The notes: generated by a model not told the origin, from the sequence alone. Shown: positions 8,541 to 18,110, counted from the stretch's first letter. The stretch: DNA of 64,000 nt from an uncultured Cellvibrionales bacterium (GCA_913019905.1 CAJVZD010000005.1:124001-188000), one strand, 5' to 3'. A program made the numbers and translations.

Positions 8541-9488
8541 ATGACAAATGCCATATTACATGAATATCCCGGATCGCCGTTTTCCGAGAAAATAAGGGTA
8601 CTATTCGGCTACAAGGATATGAGTTATCAATCGGTCACCATACCGGTCATTATGCCGAAGCCTGATCTGATACCGCTAACGGGCGGTTATCGACGTACAC
8701 CGGTACTGCAAATTGGCGCTAATATTTATTGTGATACACGATTGATCACCAAGGTTATCGAAACGTTGCAGCCAACGCCGTCTTTGTATCCCGTAGACGA
8801 AGAGGCGACCGTGAATATAATGGCGCAATGGGCGGATCAACACTTGTTTGGTATCGCTGTGGCGCTGTGTTTTTCTCCTGCGGGTCTGCAGGCTTTTGCT
8901 GCTGCGATGCCAAAGGCGATTAGTGAGGCCTTCGCTGCCGACCGTAAGGCGATGCGAAAAATGGGAATATCAAATCCGATACATCCTGATGTTGCTCATT
9001 CTCACATGCACGTGTACCTCCAACAATTAAATAACCAGCTGGGCGAAAACGCTCCCAATGGCAGAGATTTTATTTTTGGAACAGAGCCAACGATCGCTGA
9101 CTTCTCGGTTTTTCATTGTCTCTGGTTTGTCCAGCGCAACGAAGGTGTGTCGGCAATTCTAAAGCCATTCACAGCGGTCTGCGAATGGATGCAGCGTATC
9201 GATGCTTTTGGGCATGGCGAAGTGATCGAAATAAGCGGTCAGGATGCCATTGATATTGCCATTAGCTCCACTGTTAACGAACCTGAAAGTGGCAGCGTAT
9301 CGTTTACTGGATTTAACCGGGGAGACCGAGTGACCGTTGTTGGTACCGATCTCGGGATCGATCCCGTAGAAGGTGATTTAGTGGCCGCTGCCGATGATGA
9401 AATTATTATTAGGCGCAGGGATGAGCGAGCTGGAGAGTTGTTGGTTCATTTTCCGACTATCGGTTATCATTTGGCGGCAGTAAAGTAA
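8541..9488 (+). CDS. Glutathione S-transferase family protein
   Basis: 315 residues. The N-terminal thioredoxin-like GST fold begins LHEYPGSPFSEKIRVLFG, with a likely glutathione-contact segment RRTPVLQIG and an acidic CDTRLI turn (roughly 1-80). A helical GST C domain follows to about 230. The last 80 residues are an additional beta-rich extension of unknown role. A ribosome site AAAGGA precedes the ATG. It lies 80 bases after the dehydrogenase on the same strand and may be co-transcribed. The substrate is unknown; detoxification of electrophilic catabolic intermediates is only a guess. Confidence 0.85.
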   Translation: MTNAILHEYPGSPFSEKIRVLFGYKDMSYQSVTIPVIMPKPDLIPLTGGYRRTPVLQIGANIYCDTRLITKVIETLQPTPSLYPVDEEATVNIMAQWADQHLFGIAVALCFSPAGLQAFAAAMPKAISEAFAADRKAMRKMGISNPIHPDVAHSHMHVYLQQLNNQLGENAPNGRDFIFGTEPTIADFSVFHCLWFVQRNEGVSAILKPFTAVCEWMQRIDAFGHGEVIEISGQDAIDIAISSTVNEPESGSVSFTGFNRGDRVTVVGTDLGIDPVEGDLVAAADDEIIIRRRDERAGELLVHFPTIGYHLAAVK

Positions 9489-9587
9489 GGACTACCGGGG
9501 GGTGACTGCAGAGTGGCTTGCGACAAATTCTCCTCTGAGGCCAGAGCGAAGCTCTTCATCCTTCAAATAGTAAAACCAGGGATATTT

Positions 9588-10202
9588 ATGATTTTACGTT
9601 TTCTCTACCTTGTCGCCATTGTTTCTTTGTCTGCCTGTGCAACGATGGATGAAGAGGAGTGCAACAGTGCAGATTGGCAAGCTATCGGTTACGAAGATGG
9701 AGCACAAGGCCACGCGCTTTCCTATATGGGAAATCACCGTAAGGCTTGCGCTGACTACGGTATATCTCCGGATTTTGAACGTTACAAACAAGGGCGGTTA
9801 GCGGGATTGCAGGAATACTGTGTGCCCGCAACAGCCTTTGCTTTGGGTCGGGCAGGTGGCCAGTTTAACGCATCCTGTACCCCGTCTCTTGCACCCGATT
9901 TTGAGCAAGCGTGGTCTCACGGTCGCGAATTGCATCGCGCTGAATCTCAGCTAAGGGTGAGTGAGCAAGCACTCAAAAAACATCTGTCGTGGTTAGAACA
10001 TCTAACGCTTGAAATACAAGAGGCCGAAGCGATTTTGGTTAGCGATGGCTTGAGTCGCAGACAGAGAAAAGAAATTTTAACCGATTTAAAAGACCTCGGT
10101 GAAGATCTTGCTAAAGCAGAATACGAATTGTCTGTTCTTGAAGATCAGCTGATGGATGACCAGGGTTTCGTTGGTCAGGTACAAGCTCGCTACGACTATT
10201 GA
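9588..10202 (+). CDS. DUF2799-type outer-membrane lipoprotein
   Basis: 204 residues. A signal peptide ends in the lipobox LSAC with lipid-bearing Cys17. The following C-rich segment (DWQAIGYEDGAQG, then repeated Gly/Cys-containing motifs such as YKQGRLAGLQEYC) is typical of DUF2799. The C-terminal half (about 120-200) is charged and predicted coiled coil. The frame is open upstream to 9513, but ATG 9588 is chosen because it gives a proper lipoprotein signal and is preceded by CAGGGA. Function is unknown in the family; a periplasmic, membrane-anchored location is expected. Confidence 0.82.
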   Translation: MILRFLYLVAIVSLSACATMDEEECNSADWQAIGYEDGAQGHALSYMGNHRKACADYGISPDFERYKQGRLAGLQEYCVPATAFALGRAGGQFNASCTPSLAPDFEQAWSHGRELHRAESQLRVSEQALKKHLSWLEHLTLEIQEAEAILVSDGLSRRQRKEILTDLKDLGEDLAKAEYELSVLEDQLMDDQGFVGQVQARYDY

Positions 10203-10544
10203 AAACAAGCTAAGCCAGAGGGCAGCAGTGATCAAAGGGGTGATCAGAACAGCAATCAAAGCACTGATCAGAACATTAACTCCGTTTAGCGACCGATATA
10301 CGGATGTTACCCTGCGAGGCAATTTTAACATCCTGACTTGAGTGTTGGATTTTCTTGCTTTGGTGACCGACCTGCTCTTTAATTTACAGATTTCCGACTT
10401 ACTGAGTTTCCTTCCAAGCGCCTGAACTCACTTCGATGTTCGACCGACAAGACGATTATAAATCCAATCATAAGTGATTGTTTGACCAGCGTCGCTTGGA
10501 ATTGTAATTGTGATTCAAGCTAACTAAAAAAGAGATTTTCCTTT
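10203..10544. other. Intergenic region with short direct repeats
   Basis: A 342-base gap. Near its start the block TGATCAGAAC appears twice (around 10240 and 10266), preceded by the related TGATCAAAGG. No gene is supported. The ribosome site ahead of the next gene is weak. Confidence 0.4.
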
Positions 10545-11543
10545 ATGATTATTAAGGTGCCTGTCAGATACAATTTCTTGGTTGGATTGCTCACCCTATT
10601 CATTCACGGTAGTCTCGCGCAGACCGTTCCATTGGACACGAACAGCAACGTTACAAAACAAATTGACGCGTCGCTAATCAGTCAGCATAAATGGATCCAT
10701 GGGGCTGTCGACTGCGAAAACAGTACGGACCCTGGGCTTGAGGTCTTTCGATTTAGCGATTCGAGTTATATCATTCGTCAGAACAAATGCCTCAGTTATG
10801 AAGCGCCTTTCATTTATCTACTATTCGGTGAGGACAGAGCGCTTATCCTCGATACCGGGACAACTGATAATACGGTGGATTTCCCCCTGTTTTCGACGGT
10901 GGAGTCCTTGATGAGGGACCGGGCCGCACACGTTGGGAAAAAGACGAGTGAATTGATCGTCATCCATAGTCATAGTCATAGCGACCATTATGCCGGGGAT
11001 TCCCAGTTTGTTGGAAAAGAAAATGTCACAGTAATTAAGCCAAACTCGCAGGCCGTACAGCAGTACTTTTCCTTGGATCAGTGGCCGCAGGGTGAGGCCA
11101 GTATTGAGTTGGGCGATCGGGAATTAATTGTTATCCCGACTCCTGGCCATCAGGAAGAAGCGATTTCGGTTTATGATCCACAAACAAAGTGGCTCCTTAC
11201 CGGAGACACCTTCTATCCAGGATATTTGGTGATAAAACATTGGGATGAATACAAGAATAGTATCGCTCGATTAGTTTCATTTTCAAAAAATCACGAGGTA
11301 AGCGCCGTGTTAGGTGCGCACGTGGAGATGACGAATCAGGCAGGAAAATTTTATCCGATCGGGACAATCTACCAGCCCAACGAAGCTGCTCTAGCATTAG
11401 GTCCGGAAAATCTGATCACATTGAATTCGGCAATCAAAGATTCAGATGGACCAACGTTCATTATCTTAGACAAATTTGTTGTGGCTCCAATGAACCGTTT
11501 TCAAAAAACGCTCAGTAATTTTGCTCGTTGGATTACTCAATAG
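10545..11543 (+). CDS. Secreted MBL-fold metallo-hydrolase
   Basis: 332 residues with an N-terminal hydrophobic signal sequence (about 8-26, ending SLAQ), so probably periplasmic. The metallo-beta-lactamase zinc motif HxHxDH is His143, His145, Asp147, His148. Later metal-site motifs are PTPGHQEEAI, LLTGDTFYPG and LGAHVEM. The fold is clear, but substrate class is not: relatives include lactamases, lactonases and general esterases. It is not followed closely by another gene of the same pathway. Confidence 0.85.
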   Translation: MIIKVPVRYNFLVGLLTLFIHGSLAQTVPLDTNSNVTKQIDASLISQHKWIHGAVDCENSTDPGLEVFRFSDSSYIIRQNKCLSYEAPFIYLLFGEDRALILDTGTTDNTVDFPLFSTVESLMRDRAAHVGKKTSELIVIHSHSHSDHYAGDSQFVGKENVTVIKPNSQAVQQYFSLDQWPQGEASIELGDRELIVIPTPGHQEEAISVYDPQTKWLLTGDTFYPGYLVIKHWDEYKNSIARLVSFSKNHEVSAVLGAHVEMTNQAGKFYPIGTIYQPNEAALALGPENLITLNSAIKDSDGPTFIILDKFVVAPMNRFQKTLSNFARWITQ

Positions 11544-11664
11544 CCAATAAGTACGGCGTGGGAAACAGGAAGTTCTTAATCAGTAAGATGTTGAAATTAC
11601 AGCTAAAGATTTAGAATTTAGCTTGTTTTTACGTTTATCTATTCTTAGCGAATTGAGGTTCAGT

Positions 11665-12003
11665 ATGGACAAAAAGAGTTTCACTTATGCAATGGTATTT
11701 ATCGCGCTGGCTTTTACCGTATTTTTTTCGATTGTGGTCGTTCCGCCGCTAATTGAAAATCCTGATATTCTCGGAGCCTTTGCCGCTGGCTTTGACAACC
11801 CCTATGCATCGGGCTACTCCGCTGACGTGTTGTTTTGTTGGGCTACTTTAGCAATATGGATTGTCCATGAGGCGAAAACCTTGTCCATCAAGTATGGTTG
11901 GGTATGTTTGTTATTGGGGGCGTTTCCCGGGGTCGCGGTTGGGTTTCCACTTTATCTAGTGCTTCGAGCTAAACAAATCAATCGAACGGGGAATAATGAA
12001 TAA
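11665..12003 (+). CDS. DUF2834 small membrane protein
   Basis: 112 residues, about three transmembrane segments. The conserved family run GFDNPYASGYSADVLFCW and the C-terminal GAFPGVAVGFPLYLVLR match DUF2834. The frame opens at a TTG (11623), but ATG 11665 is preferred, with a GAGG ribosome site directly before it. Function is unknown. Confidence 0.82.
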   Translation: MDKKSFTYAMVFIALAFTVFFSIVVVPPLIENPDILGAFAAGFDNPYASGYSADVLFCWATLAIWIVHEAKTLSIKYGWVCLLLGAFPGVAVGFPLYLVLRAKQINRTGNNE

Positions 12004-12385
12004 TAGGGGCTTTTTAGTCGTCCAATAAGCGAATATTATCTTTTCGCTATGGGGCTGCTACTCATTGAGTGCGATACAAATTCGGATGTTAAGCTTCCTT
12101 ACGTAGATCAGAGAGGAGAGCATTCAACGCTGTTCCAGAATTATCGTCCGTATTCCCGGTTTGTTAAATTCATCCGCATAACACTTTTTTGTGTCGTAAA
12201 TTTTGAATTTTCGTTGATGCTTAGGCTGCACAATGTCCCCTAGTATTGACAAGCCGACACCGTTACGAATAAGATCGTTCCATGAAAAATATCCTCGCTT
12301 ATTCAAATCATAGCCACCAACAGTCAATCCATATTTGGCTGGGGGTGCTATTGCTTAAGTGAATTTGATTTGCCTGATCACTAAG
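12004..12385. other. Gene-poor spacer before the HisRS-like gene
   Basis: No gene is clearly supported. A 67-codon minus-strand frame (12124-12327) has protein-like composition, but has no ribosome site or recognised family, so it could be a gene remnant. This spacer is the 5' region of the terminator and the HisRS-like gene that follow. Confidence 0.35.
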
Positions 12386-12422
12386 AAAGCTCTCCCAGTC
12401 TAAACTGCGAGGGCTTTTTTTT
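12386..12422 (+). terminator. Strong intrinsic terminator just upstream of the HisRS-like gene
   Basis: A 9-pair stem (AAAGCTCTC with GAGGGCTTT, one G-T pair), then an inner CAGT/ACTG stem, followed by a run of eight T. It ends only about 20 bases before the ATG at 12442. It could end readthrough from upstream, or act as an attenuator for the synthetase-like gene. No histidine-rich leader peptide was found. Confidence 0.8.
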
Positions 12423-12441
12423 GAACTAATTCAGGTGTGTC

Positions 12442-13071
12442 ATGGAATATACAATACAAGATAAAGTAAGAGGTGTGAGAATCATCTCTGGAAAACAAGC
12501 CAGCTCGAGAAGAGAGTTGCTTAACCAGCTAATCGAAATTGCTGAGTCAGAAGATTTCCAAGAAATTGTTTTACCAAGCATTGAGCCATCGAAGGTCTAT
12601 ACCGACAAAGCCGGATCGGAAGTCATGGATCAAATGTATACCTTCCCAGACAAAAAGGGACGGCAATTGTGTTTACGGCCCGAAGGCACTGCTACCATTC
12701 AGTTACTAGCGGATAAACACTTTAAGAATCAAAAAAACGTTAAGTTCTGGTATTTTGAAAAATGCTGGCGCTACGAAAGACCACAGGAAGGTCGATATCG
12801 GGAGTTTTTTCAGTTTGGACTGGAGATAATTAACCCCACTGGCAATGCCAAGGATTACCTCATCTCGATCGCAGAAAAAATGGTTTCACTAAAAGCTTCG
12901 GACTATGAGGTCGCCCCATCGGTAAAACGCGGTCTGGCGTACTACACTGCTGACGGATTTGAGATTGCAGTACCGCAGCTCGGTGCGCAAAAACAATTGC
13001 TTGGAGGTGGAGGTTACAAACAGGGCATTGGTTTTGGTATCGGTTTCGACCGTTTGATGTTATGTAGATAG
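12442..13071 (+). CDS. Miniature histidyl-tRNA-synthetase-like protein
   Basis: 209 residues related to the class II HisRS/HisZ catalytic core. Motif 1 is around FQEIVLPSIEP, the substrate loop is LRPEGTAT, motif 2 is WRYERPQEGRYREF, the histidine-A-like motif is RGLAYYTADGFEI, then a glycine-rich GGGGY, and motif 3 is GIGFGIGFDRLML. The helical insertion between motif 2 and the histidine motif is absent and so is the anticodon-binding domain; HisRS is usually over 400 residues and HisZ about 300-390. The usual RGLDYY is RGLAYY. Motif 2 and motif 3 arginines remain, so adenylate chemistry is conceivable, but tRNA charging is unlikely. Could be a regulatory paralogue, an amino-acid-activating enzyme, or a HisZ-like subunit. 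No his genes are nearby. Confidence 0.75.
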   Translation: MEYTIQDKVRGVRIISGKQASSRRELLNQLIEIAESEDFQEIVLPSIEPSKVYTDKAGSEVMDQMYTFPDKKGRQLCLRPEGTATIQLLADKHFKNQKNVKFWYFEKCWRYERPQEGRYREFFQFGLEIINPTGNAKDYLISIAEKMVSLKASDYEVAPSVKRGLAYYTADGFEIAVPQLGAQKQLLGGGGYKQGIGFGIGFDRLMLCR

Positions 13072-13193
13072 TACCGATAATGGATTTAATGCCGAAAGAC
13101 AGACATTTAATCGGTATTTCTGGACGGGCACTATCTGGTCATAAGACTTGAGTTTCTGCGCACTTAAATTGAATCAATTTGACAGGGAAAAGA

Positions 13194-14012
13194 ATGATGA
13201 AAGATTTTACTGGAAAAACAGCAGTCATCACGGGTGGCGCAACGGGTATTGGTCTAGCCCTGGCAAGACAATTAGGCGCAGCTGGCGCGAAACTCATCAT
13301 CTTTGAACCCAGAGAAGCCCGTTTGATTGAGGCGGTCAATGAACTGAAAAACGCTGGGTTTGACGCGCAATATGTAGTCGGTGATGTGACAAGGGTCGAG
13401 GACCTGGAAAAACTGGCGGATTTTGCTTGGGCTAAAAATGGGCGTGCCGATATTCTTATCAATAACGCGGGAGTTTCATCGCCGCGAAAATCCGTCATTA
13501 AAACCGATCCTATGGAAGCTCGACGTGTTTTTGAAGTGAACTTCTTTGGCGTCTGGTCCGGAATATCAGTGTTCGGTAAGCGGTTTTTGGAAGACGGTCT
13601 GCCGTCCGCAATCTATACGGTAGCCTCGGAAAACAGTTTATTTAACGCACTGCCTTTTGGCAATGGCGCCTATCTTTCTACCAAGCATGCTGTATTCGGA
13701 CTGATGGACGTATTGCGGCGTGAGGCCCATGATAATATTCAGCTTGGCGTTATTATTCCCGGCTGGGTTTTGTCTGAAATGTCGGAATATGGCAAAGATA
13801 TCGCGATGGATACCGATGAGTTTGCCGCTATCATTTTCAAGCAAATGCAGGCGGGCGAATATTACCTCGTTAGTCATGCGTACAACGCTGTGCGTATGGA
13901 AGAACGTCACAATGAAATACTGGAAGCATTTGCTAAATACGCTCCTCGCTACGAAGGGGATGATGAGCATGATGTGCAAACGATTGTGGCGAGAATGCAG
14001 GAAAAACAATAA
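13194..14012 (+). CDS. Short-chain dehydrogenase/reductase
   Basis: 272 residues, classical SDR. Cofactor loop TGGATGIG (13-20), NNAG at about 90-93, and the Y-x3-K pair Tyr160/Lys164 with Ser145 or Ser148 as the probable catalytic serine. ATG 13194 is chosen because it follows AGGGA; an earlier in-frame start at 13179 would place the signal inside the gene. NAD(P)-dependent oxidoreductase with unknown substrate. Confidence 0.9.
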   Translation: MMKDFTGKTAVITGGATGIGLALARQLGAAGAKLIIFEPREARLIEAVNELKNAGFDAQYVVGDVTRVEDLEKLADFAWAKNGRADILINNAGVSSPRKSVIKTDPMEARRVFEVNFFGVWSGISVFGKRFLEDGLPSAIYTVASENSLFNALPFGNGAYLSTKHAVFGLMDVLRREAHDNIQLGVIIPGWVLSEMSEYGKDIAMDTDEFAAIIFKQMQAGEYYLVSHAYNAVRMEERHNEILEAFAKYAPRYEGDDEHDVQTIVARMQEKQ

Positions 14013-14224
14013 TTATCGGAGTCCCATTTCATTGGAAGAGGTAATAACGTTCTGAACATGTTTTCTTAGACTATCTGGCAAGTGTCAGCCAGAATCTAAG
14101 CAGAACGGGAACTCTTGAAATAGCAATTACAGCTTCGTAGATGTTTGTGATGTTCACGTTGAGGGCTACATTTGTCAGGACATATGAGTAGGCTTGGGAC
14201 CAAGTGACACTGGTTTTTCTGTTG

Positions 14225-14617
14225 AATGGTGGATGTAATGGTTATGTCGGTGACCAGAAGGTAGCTGTCGAACGACTAAAAAAACGGGAGTTTTGGGAGA
14301 TTTTGTCAATAACGGAAAAGAAGCATTAGTCGCGATTCTAGCCCAGAGTCCCGATTATTATCGCTTGGTGTTGATGGATATCCAAATACCGGTAATGGAC
14401 GGTTTTGAAGCAATCAGAGAAGTTCTTAGCAACCGGAGAAGTTCTAAGTAACAAGGAGTACCTGCGATTGCCCATTGTTGCAATGAACGCAAACTCCAGA
14501 ATTGAGGATATTTCATTTTGCCTGAATGCAGGTATGAAAGATCATATTTCGAAGCCGACAAGTATTGATGAACGCCATCTAACGGTTTTATGCAGGACTT
14601 CAACGACGATTCGCTAG
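14225..14617 (+). pseudogene. Frameshifted response-regulator receiver domain
   Basis: Receiver-domain sequence is readable only by changing frame. A first piece reads DQKVAVERLKK up to the A7 run at 14278-14284. A second frame then reads VNNGKEALVAIL and LVLMDIQIPVMDGFEAI (phospho-acceptor Asp in MDIQIP), stopping at TAA about 14450. A third frame gives LPIVAMNAN and MKDHISKP, the conserved Lys-Pro end of receiver domains. So two frameshifts plus stops. The first approximately 14225 bases are not certain. It lies 40 bases beyond the 3' end of the hybrid kinase on the other strand, and may be debris from another hybrid kinase or regulator. Confidence 0.8.
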
Positions 14618-14656
14618 CGAACATGAAGCATAGCTAAAAAATGGTTAGCGGCTACT

Positions 14657-17620
14657 TCACTTCGAAGAGTGTGACATCGCGTCCTTTAAGGTTTTCAGCA
14701 ATAGTTCTTTATCGATAGGCTTAGTCATATACACGTCCATTCCAGCCTCAATGCCTCGCGACTTGGACTCTTCGAGCGCATGCGCGCTTAAGCCAATGAT
14801 GAAACTTCGTTTATCCAATGGCAATTGGAAATCATTTTCGAGTGATCTAATGGCTTTCGTAGCGGTGTATCCATCTATAATGGGCATTTCGCAATCCATA
14901 ATAATGACGTCAAAACTGGCGTCATTTTGTTCATAAAATTTCTCGAAGGCTTCGAGCGCCAGCAAACCGTTTTCTGCTGACTCCGTCGTAAGACCGTGAA
15001 TTTTTAAGAGGCTTTGGATGACGAGCAAATTGACTGCGTTGTCTTCTACAATCAATATTTTTAGTTCTGATAATTGCTCTGGCCCCATCTCGTTTGTAGC
15101 GAGGGTTGAACCCAGACTCCTTCGCAATACGTCGGAAAGATCGGAAGAGGTAATTGGTTTATCGATTCCGTATTTGATACCTGAATCGCGAATCATATCG
15201 AGCGTTAGTAAGCTTTTAAACGCACTGATCAATATCATCGGTAGATGTCTATAAGCGCTAATCTGACGTATTTCCGCTGCTACCGCAAGCCCGTCTCTGC
15301 CAGGCAATACATAGTCTATCAACGCAACGTCGAAAAAATTATTCCGTTCGCAAGATTCTTTTATTGAGGCAAGCGCACTGTCAGCGGATCGCGCGAAGAC
15401 AACGTCCATTTCCCATTCTATTGTCATTCCTCGTATAGATTCGGAGATGATTTCGTCATCGTCGACAACCAACAACCGTATACCTCGCAATTCCTTTTTT
15501 TGTAAGGAATCTAGGGCGAGTTCACCTTCTTCGGCGACCCGCAAAGGTAAATCGAAAAAGAATGTGGAGCCTTTCCCGTATTCACTGATAACGTCAATGT
15601 GGCCTTCCATTAACGAAACAAGGTTTTTGCAGATTGAAAGCCCCAATCCTGTGCCGCCATATCGTCGACTTATCGAGCTGTCTGCCTGTGAAAATGCCGT
15701 AAACAGTAAATCTTTCTGTTTTTCGGTCAGCCCGACACCACTATCCGAGACTTCGAAATGTAACCACTCTTCGCCCTCCTTGGTGATTTTACTGACTCTC
15801 AACTGAATATAACCCTCTTCCGTAAACTTGAAGGCGTTTCCAATTAAATTTGTTAGCAGTTGAGTTATTCGAGTTGGATCACCCATTAGTAACTTTGGCG
15901 TATCCGGCAATATGTGGATGACTAATTGAACCGGAGAAGTTCGACATTGGTCGAAAAACTGGGACGCACAGTTATTTACGACTGTTTCCAGATTGTAGGG
16001 AACGACCTCTATCTGCATTTTCCCCGCGTCCGCTTTAGAGTAGTCGAGTATGTTATCGATGATATGCAGCAGATGCATGCCTGAAGAGGAAGCTGTTTTC
16101 TGATAGATTTTTTGTTCATCGTTCAGTGGTGAATGTCCAAGTAGATCGAGCATTCCTAGAACTCCGTTCATTGGTGTCCTGATTTCGTGGCTCATTGTGG
16201 TTAGGAATTCAGTCTTAGTCTCTGCGATTCGTTTTGCTACTTTTGCGATACCGGCTGCTCTGGTCTGCTGTCCTCTTAGCTCAACCAGTCTATAGGCTTG
16301 TGCGATTGATAGTAGAATAAGGTTGAGACAAAACCCCCAACGGGTAAAAACCATGCTCATATCCAGCAGTCCGATATCTCGATATCCAACGACATACAGG
16401 ACTGACAGAGAAGCCGAAATCAGGAAAATGGTGAAAGCCAGTACAAAGACGCCCGCCGATCGATGCCCCCGTCGCCAGCTTATTAAGCTGATTGTAAACA
16501 GTATTGGGTAACTGATTATTAAACCACCTGACGAAATACTTTCCATCAATGGGCCGCTTAAAAAAGGCATTGTTATGAGCGCAATACCGAGCAGAGCCAT
16601 TAAGAGAATACACAGACGGTCCCAGTTTCTGAGTTGCCGTGCACTATCCAAAAAAACCCGTGAAAATTGCACTAAAAAAATGATTGATATGACCAAAAAC
16701 CCCCACATACTTTTTAGTTTCCATTCGGCAGGAATGATTGTGGGCCAATATTGAAAGGCCAACCCGTCGAAGAGTGCCAAAAACGCGCCAAAGCTAAAAG
16801 TATACGAGCAATAGTACAAGTACGAAATGTCTCTTGTGAATACGTAAAGGATCAGATTATACAGCAGGAGCCCTAAGGTAATCCCGACAGACATATATAT
16901 GATGTTAGTTAGTTTCATTTCTTTTTCGTAATAGGCAAGTGTCGGAGACAAGGACACTAGAAAATACATGTTGGCTTCGCGTTTATATCGGAGATAATAG
17001 TCGCCGCTACTGTTGGGTGCGATATCGAGAGGGAAAGTGAAATACCGATTATTCAAAGCGCGGTTGCCGTATGCATACTCGTCGCCAAACAGCTGAGCGT
17101 TGTAGCTGCCATTGGGTAACGGAGAATAGAAACCTGCTTTGTTGAGTGACGGTATGTCGGTATCTAACACCAAGGTGACATGTCTATCTGAATTGTTATT
17201 TAGACGAAATCGAAACCAGACATTCCCACTTCGAAAACCCAAACTTCCCTTCGAATCAGGCAATTTTAAGAAAGTTGGCTTTTCTTGTAATATGTCGGTC
17301 AAGGTTCGCTGACCGTCGACATCTTCAAACATGGTTACATAGGGCGCGAGTTTGATAGTGCTTGTTACAGAGGAAACGTCGAGCCCAGCCCCGTGAACCA
17401 AATGACTAGCAAGAAACGATAAAACAATGGTTGTGAATGTTCTCAATAGGTATGTCACAGATATTTTTGCGGCGATTAATTCTCGCAATTTTGACGTGCT
17501 TATATTCAATGAGTATTCCTTTGAGGCGCCTCTATCGATAATAGGTAGTAACGCACTGCGACAATGGCGATCTTCAGATTCGAATCCACGATTGTTGTGT
17601 TGAAACTTTCCTTGGAACAA
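14657..17620 (-). CDS. 7TMR-DISM hybrid sensor histidine kinase with two receivers
   Basis: 987 residues on the longest frame. An extracytoplasmic 7TMR-DISM domain (about 80-215, with NVWFRFRLNN) is followed by seven hydrophobic spans (about 235-440). HisKA has TMSHEIRTPMNG with His about 478; HATPase follows with NAFKFTEEG and GTGLGLS. Two receivers come next: LLVVDDDE with IDYVLPGRDG, and ILIVEDNAVN with MDCEMPIIDG. The receiver order suggests a phosphorelay that needs a separate Hpt protein, which is not visible here. The printed start is doubtful; the signal-peptide-like segment TYLLRTFTTIVLSFLASH starts about residue 55, and a GTG or TTG there would be a more normal N terminus. Confidence 0.88.
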   Translation of the reverse strand: MFQGKFQHNNRGFESEDRHCRSALLPIIDRGASKEYSLNISTSKLRELIAAKISVTYLLRTFTTIVLSFLASHLVHGAGLDVSSVTSTIKLAPYVTMFEDVDGQRTLTDILQEKPTFLKLPDSKGSLGFRSGNVWFRFRLNNNSDRHVTLVLDTDIPSLNKAGFYSPLPNGSYNAQLFGDEYAYGNRALNNRYFTFPLDIAPNSSGDYYLRYKREANMYFLVSLSPTLAYYEKEMKLTNIIYMSVGITLGLLLYNLILYVFTRDISYLYYCSYTFSFGAFLALFDGLAFQYWPTIIPAEWKLKSMWGFLVISIIFLVQFSRVFLDSARQLRNWDRLCILLMALLGIALITMPFLSGPLMESISSGGLIISYPILFTISLISWRRGHRSAGVFVLAFTIFLISASLSVLYVVGYRDIGLLDMSMVFTRWGFCLNLILLSIAQAYRLVELRGQQTRAAGIAKVAKRIAETKTEFLTTMSHEIRTPMNGVLGMLDLLGHSPLNDEQKIYQKTASSSGMHLLHIIDNILDYSKADAGKMQIEVVPYNLETVVNNCASQFFDQCRTSPVQLVIHILPDTPKLLMGDPTRITQLLTNLIGNAFKFTEEGYIQLRVSKITKEGEEWLHFEVSDSGVGLTEKQKDLLFTAFSQADSSISRRYGGTGLGLSICKNLVSLMEGHIDVISEYGKGSTFFFDLPLRVAEEGELALDSLQKKELRGIRLLVVDDDEIISESIRGMTIEWEMDVVFARSADSALASIKESCERNNFFDVALIDYVLPGRDGLAVAAEIRQISAYRHLPMILISAFKSLLTLDMIRDSGIKYGIDKPITSSDLSDVLRRSLGSTLATNEMGPEQLSELKILIVEDNAVNLLVIQSLLKIHGLTTESAENGLLALEAFEKFYEQNDASFDVIIMDCEMPIIDGYTATKAIRSLENDFQLPLDKRSFIIGLSAHALEESKSRGIEAGMDVYMTKPIDKELLLKTLKDAMSHSSK

Positions 17621-18110
17621 TGGTAGCTATAGTAACCTCGAATTTTCTATTGTCATTTGTCATTTGTCATTTGTCATTTGTTGTTTGTTGTGGAATCTTT
17701 TGGGCAGAACATGAGTTCTTTGTTTGAATAACTAGCGGTGAGTAGTGCTAAGATCTGCCAGTAGCTGCCGCCCTCACTGTTTAAGCGAATTTGCTGACTG
17801 TTTTGTACTTGTTCGGTTGGTTTAAGTGTAGTTTAGAATCACTAAGTTTCGAGATTTTTCGGCTCTTCAATGTGAAAACCAGACTTAAGTCGATGAATCT
17901 TTTCTTTCGATTGAATGCTATCGTTATCTCGGGCAGATATCCGTTCAATTTCTTCGGCTTCCGCAAATATTGTTTACTATTTGTCAGACTGCCGACGGCG
18001 ATCTTGACGATCTCTAGTTAAAGATGGAAGGGCACTCGATGGTCTGTTTACGCTGATCTAATTCGGCACTTTGTCTTTTGGCTTTTTTCTAGGCCTTGCT
18101 GTACCGTCGT
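17621..18110. other. Intergenic region upstream of the hybrid kinase
   Basis: A 490-base gap without a supported gene. It contains the 7-base tandem repeat described separately. The arsJ 3' end lies at its right-hand side, and no clear terminator was seen for it. Confidence 0.4.
17650..17677. repeat. TTGTCAT tandem repeat, four copies
   Basis: Four perfect, adjacent copies of TTGTCAT, followed by decayed TTGTTGT-like copies to about 17690. It lies upstream of the hybrid kinase start on the minus strand. Such a repeat may vary in copy number by slippage, with possible effects on promoter spacing. Confidence 0.9.

Noticed and set aside
12124-12327. 67-codon minus-strand frame before the HisRS-like gene
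   Set aside because: Protein-like composition but no initiation signal or family match; left as a possible remnant.
15447-15806. 119-codon plus-strand frame in the hybrid kinase
   Set aside because: Antisense shadow of the HATPase/receiver region.
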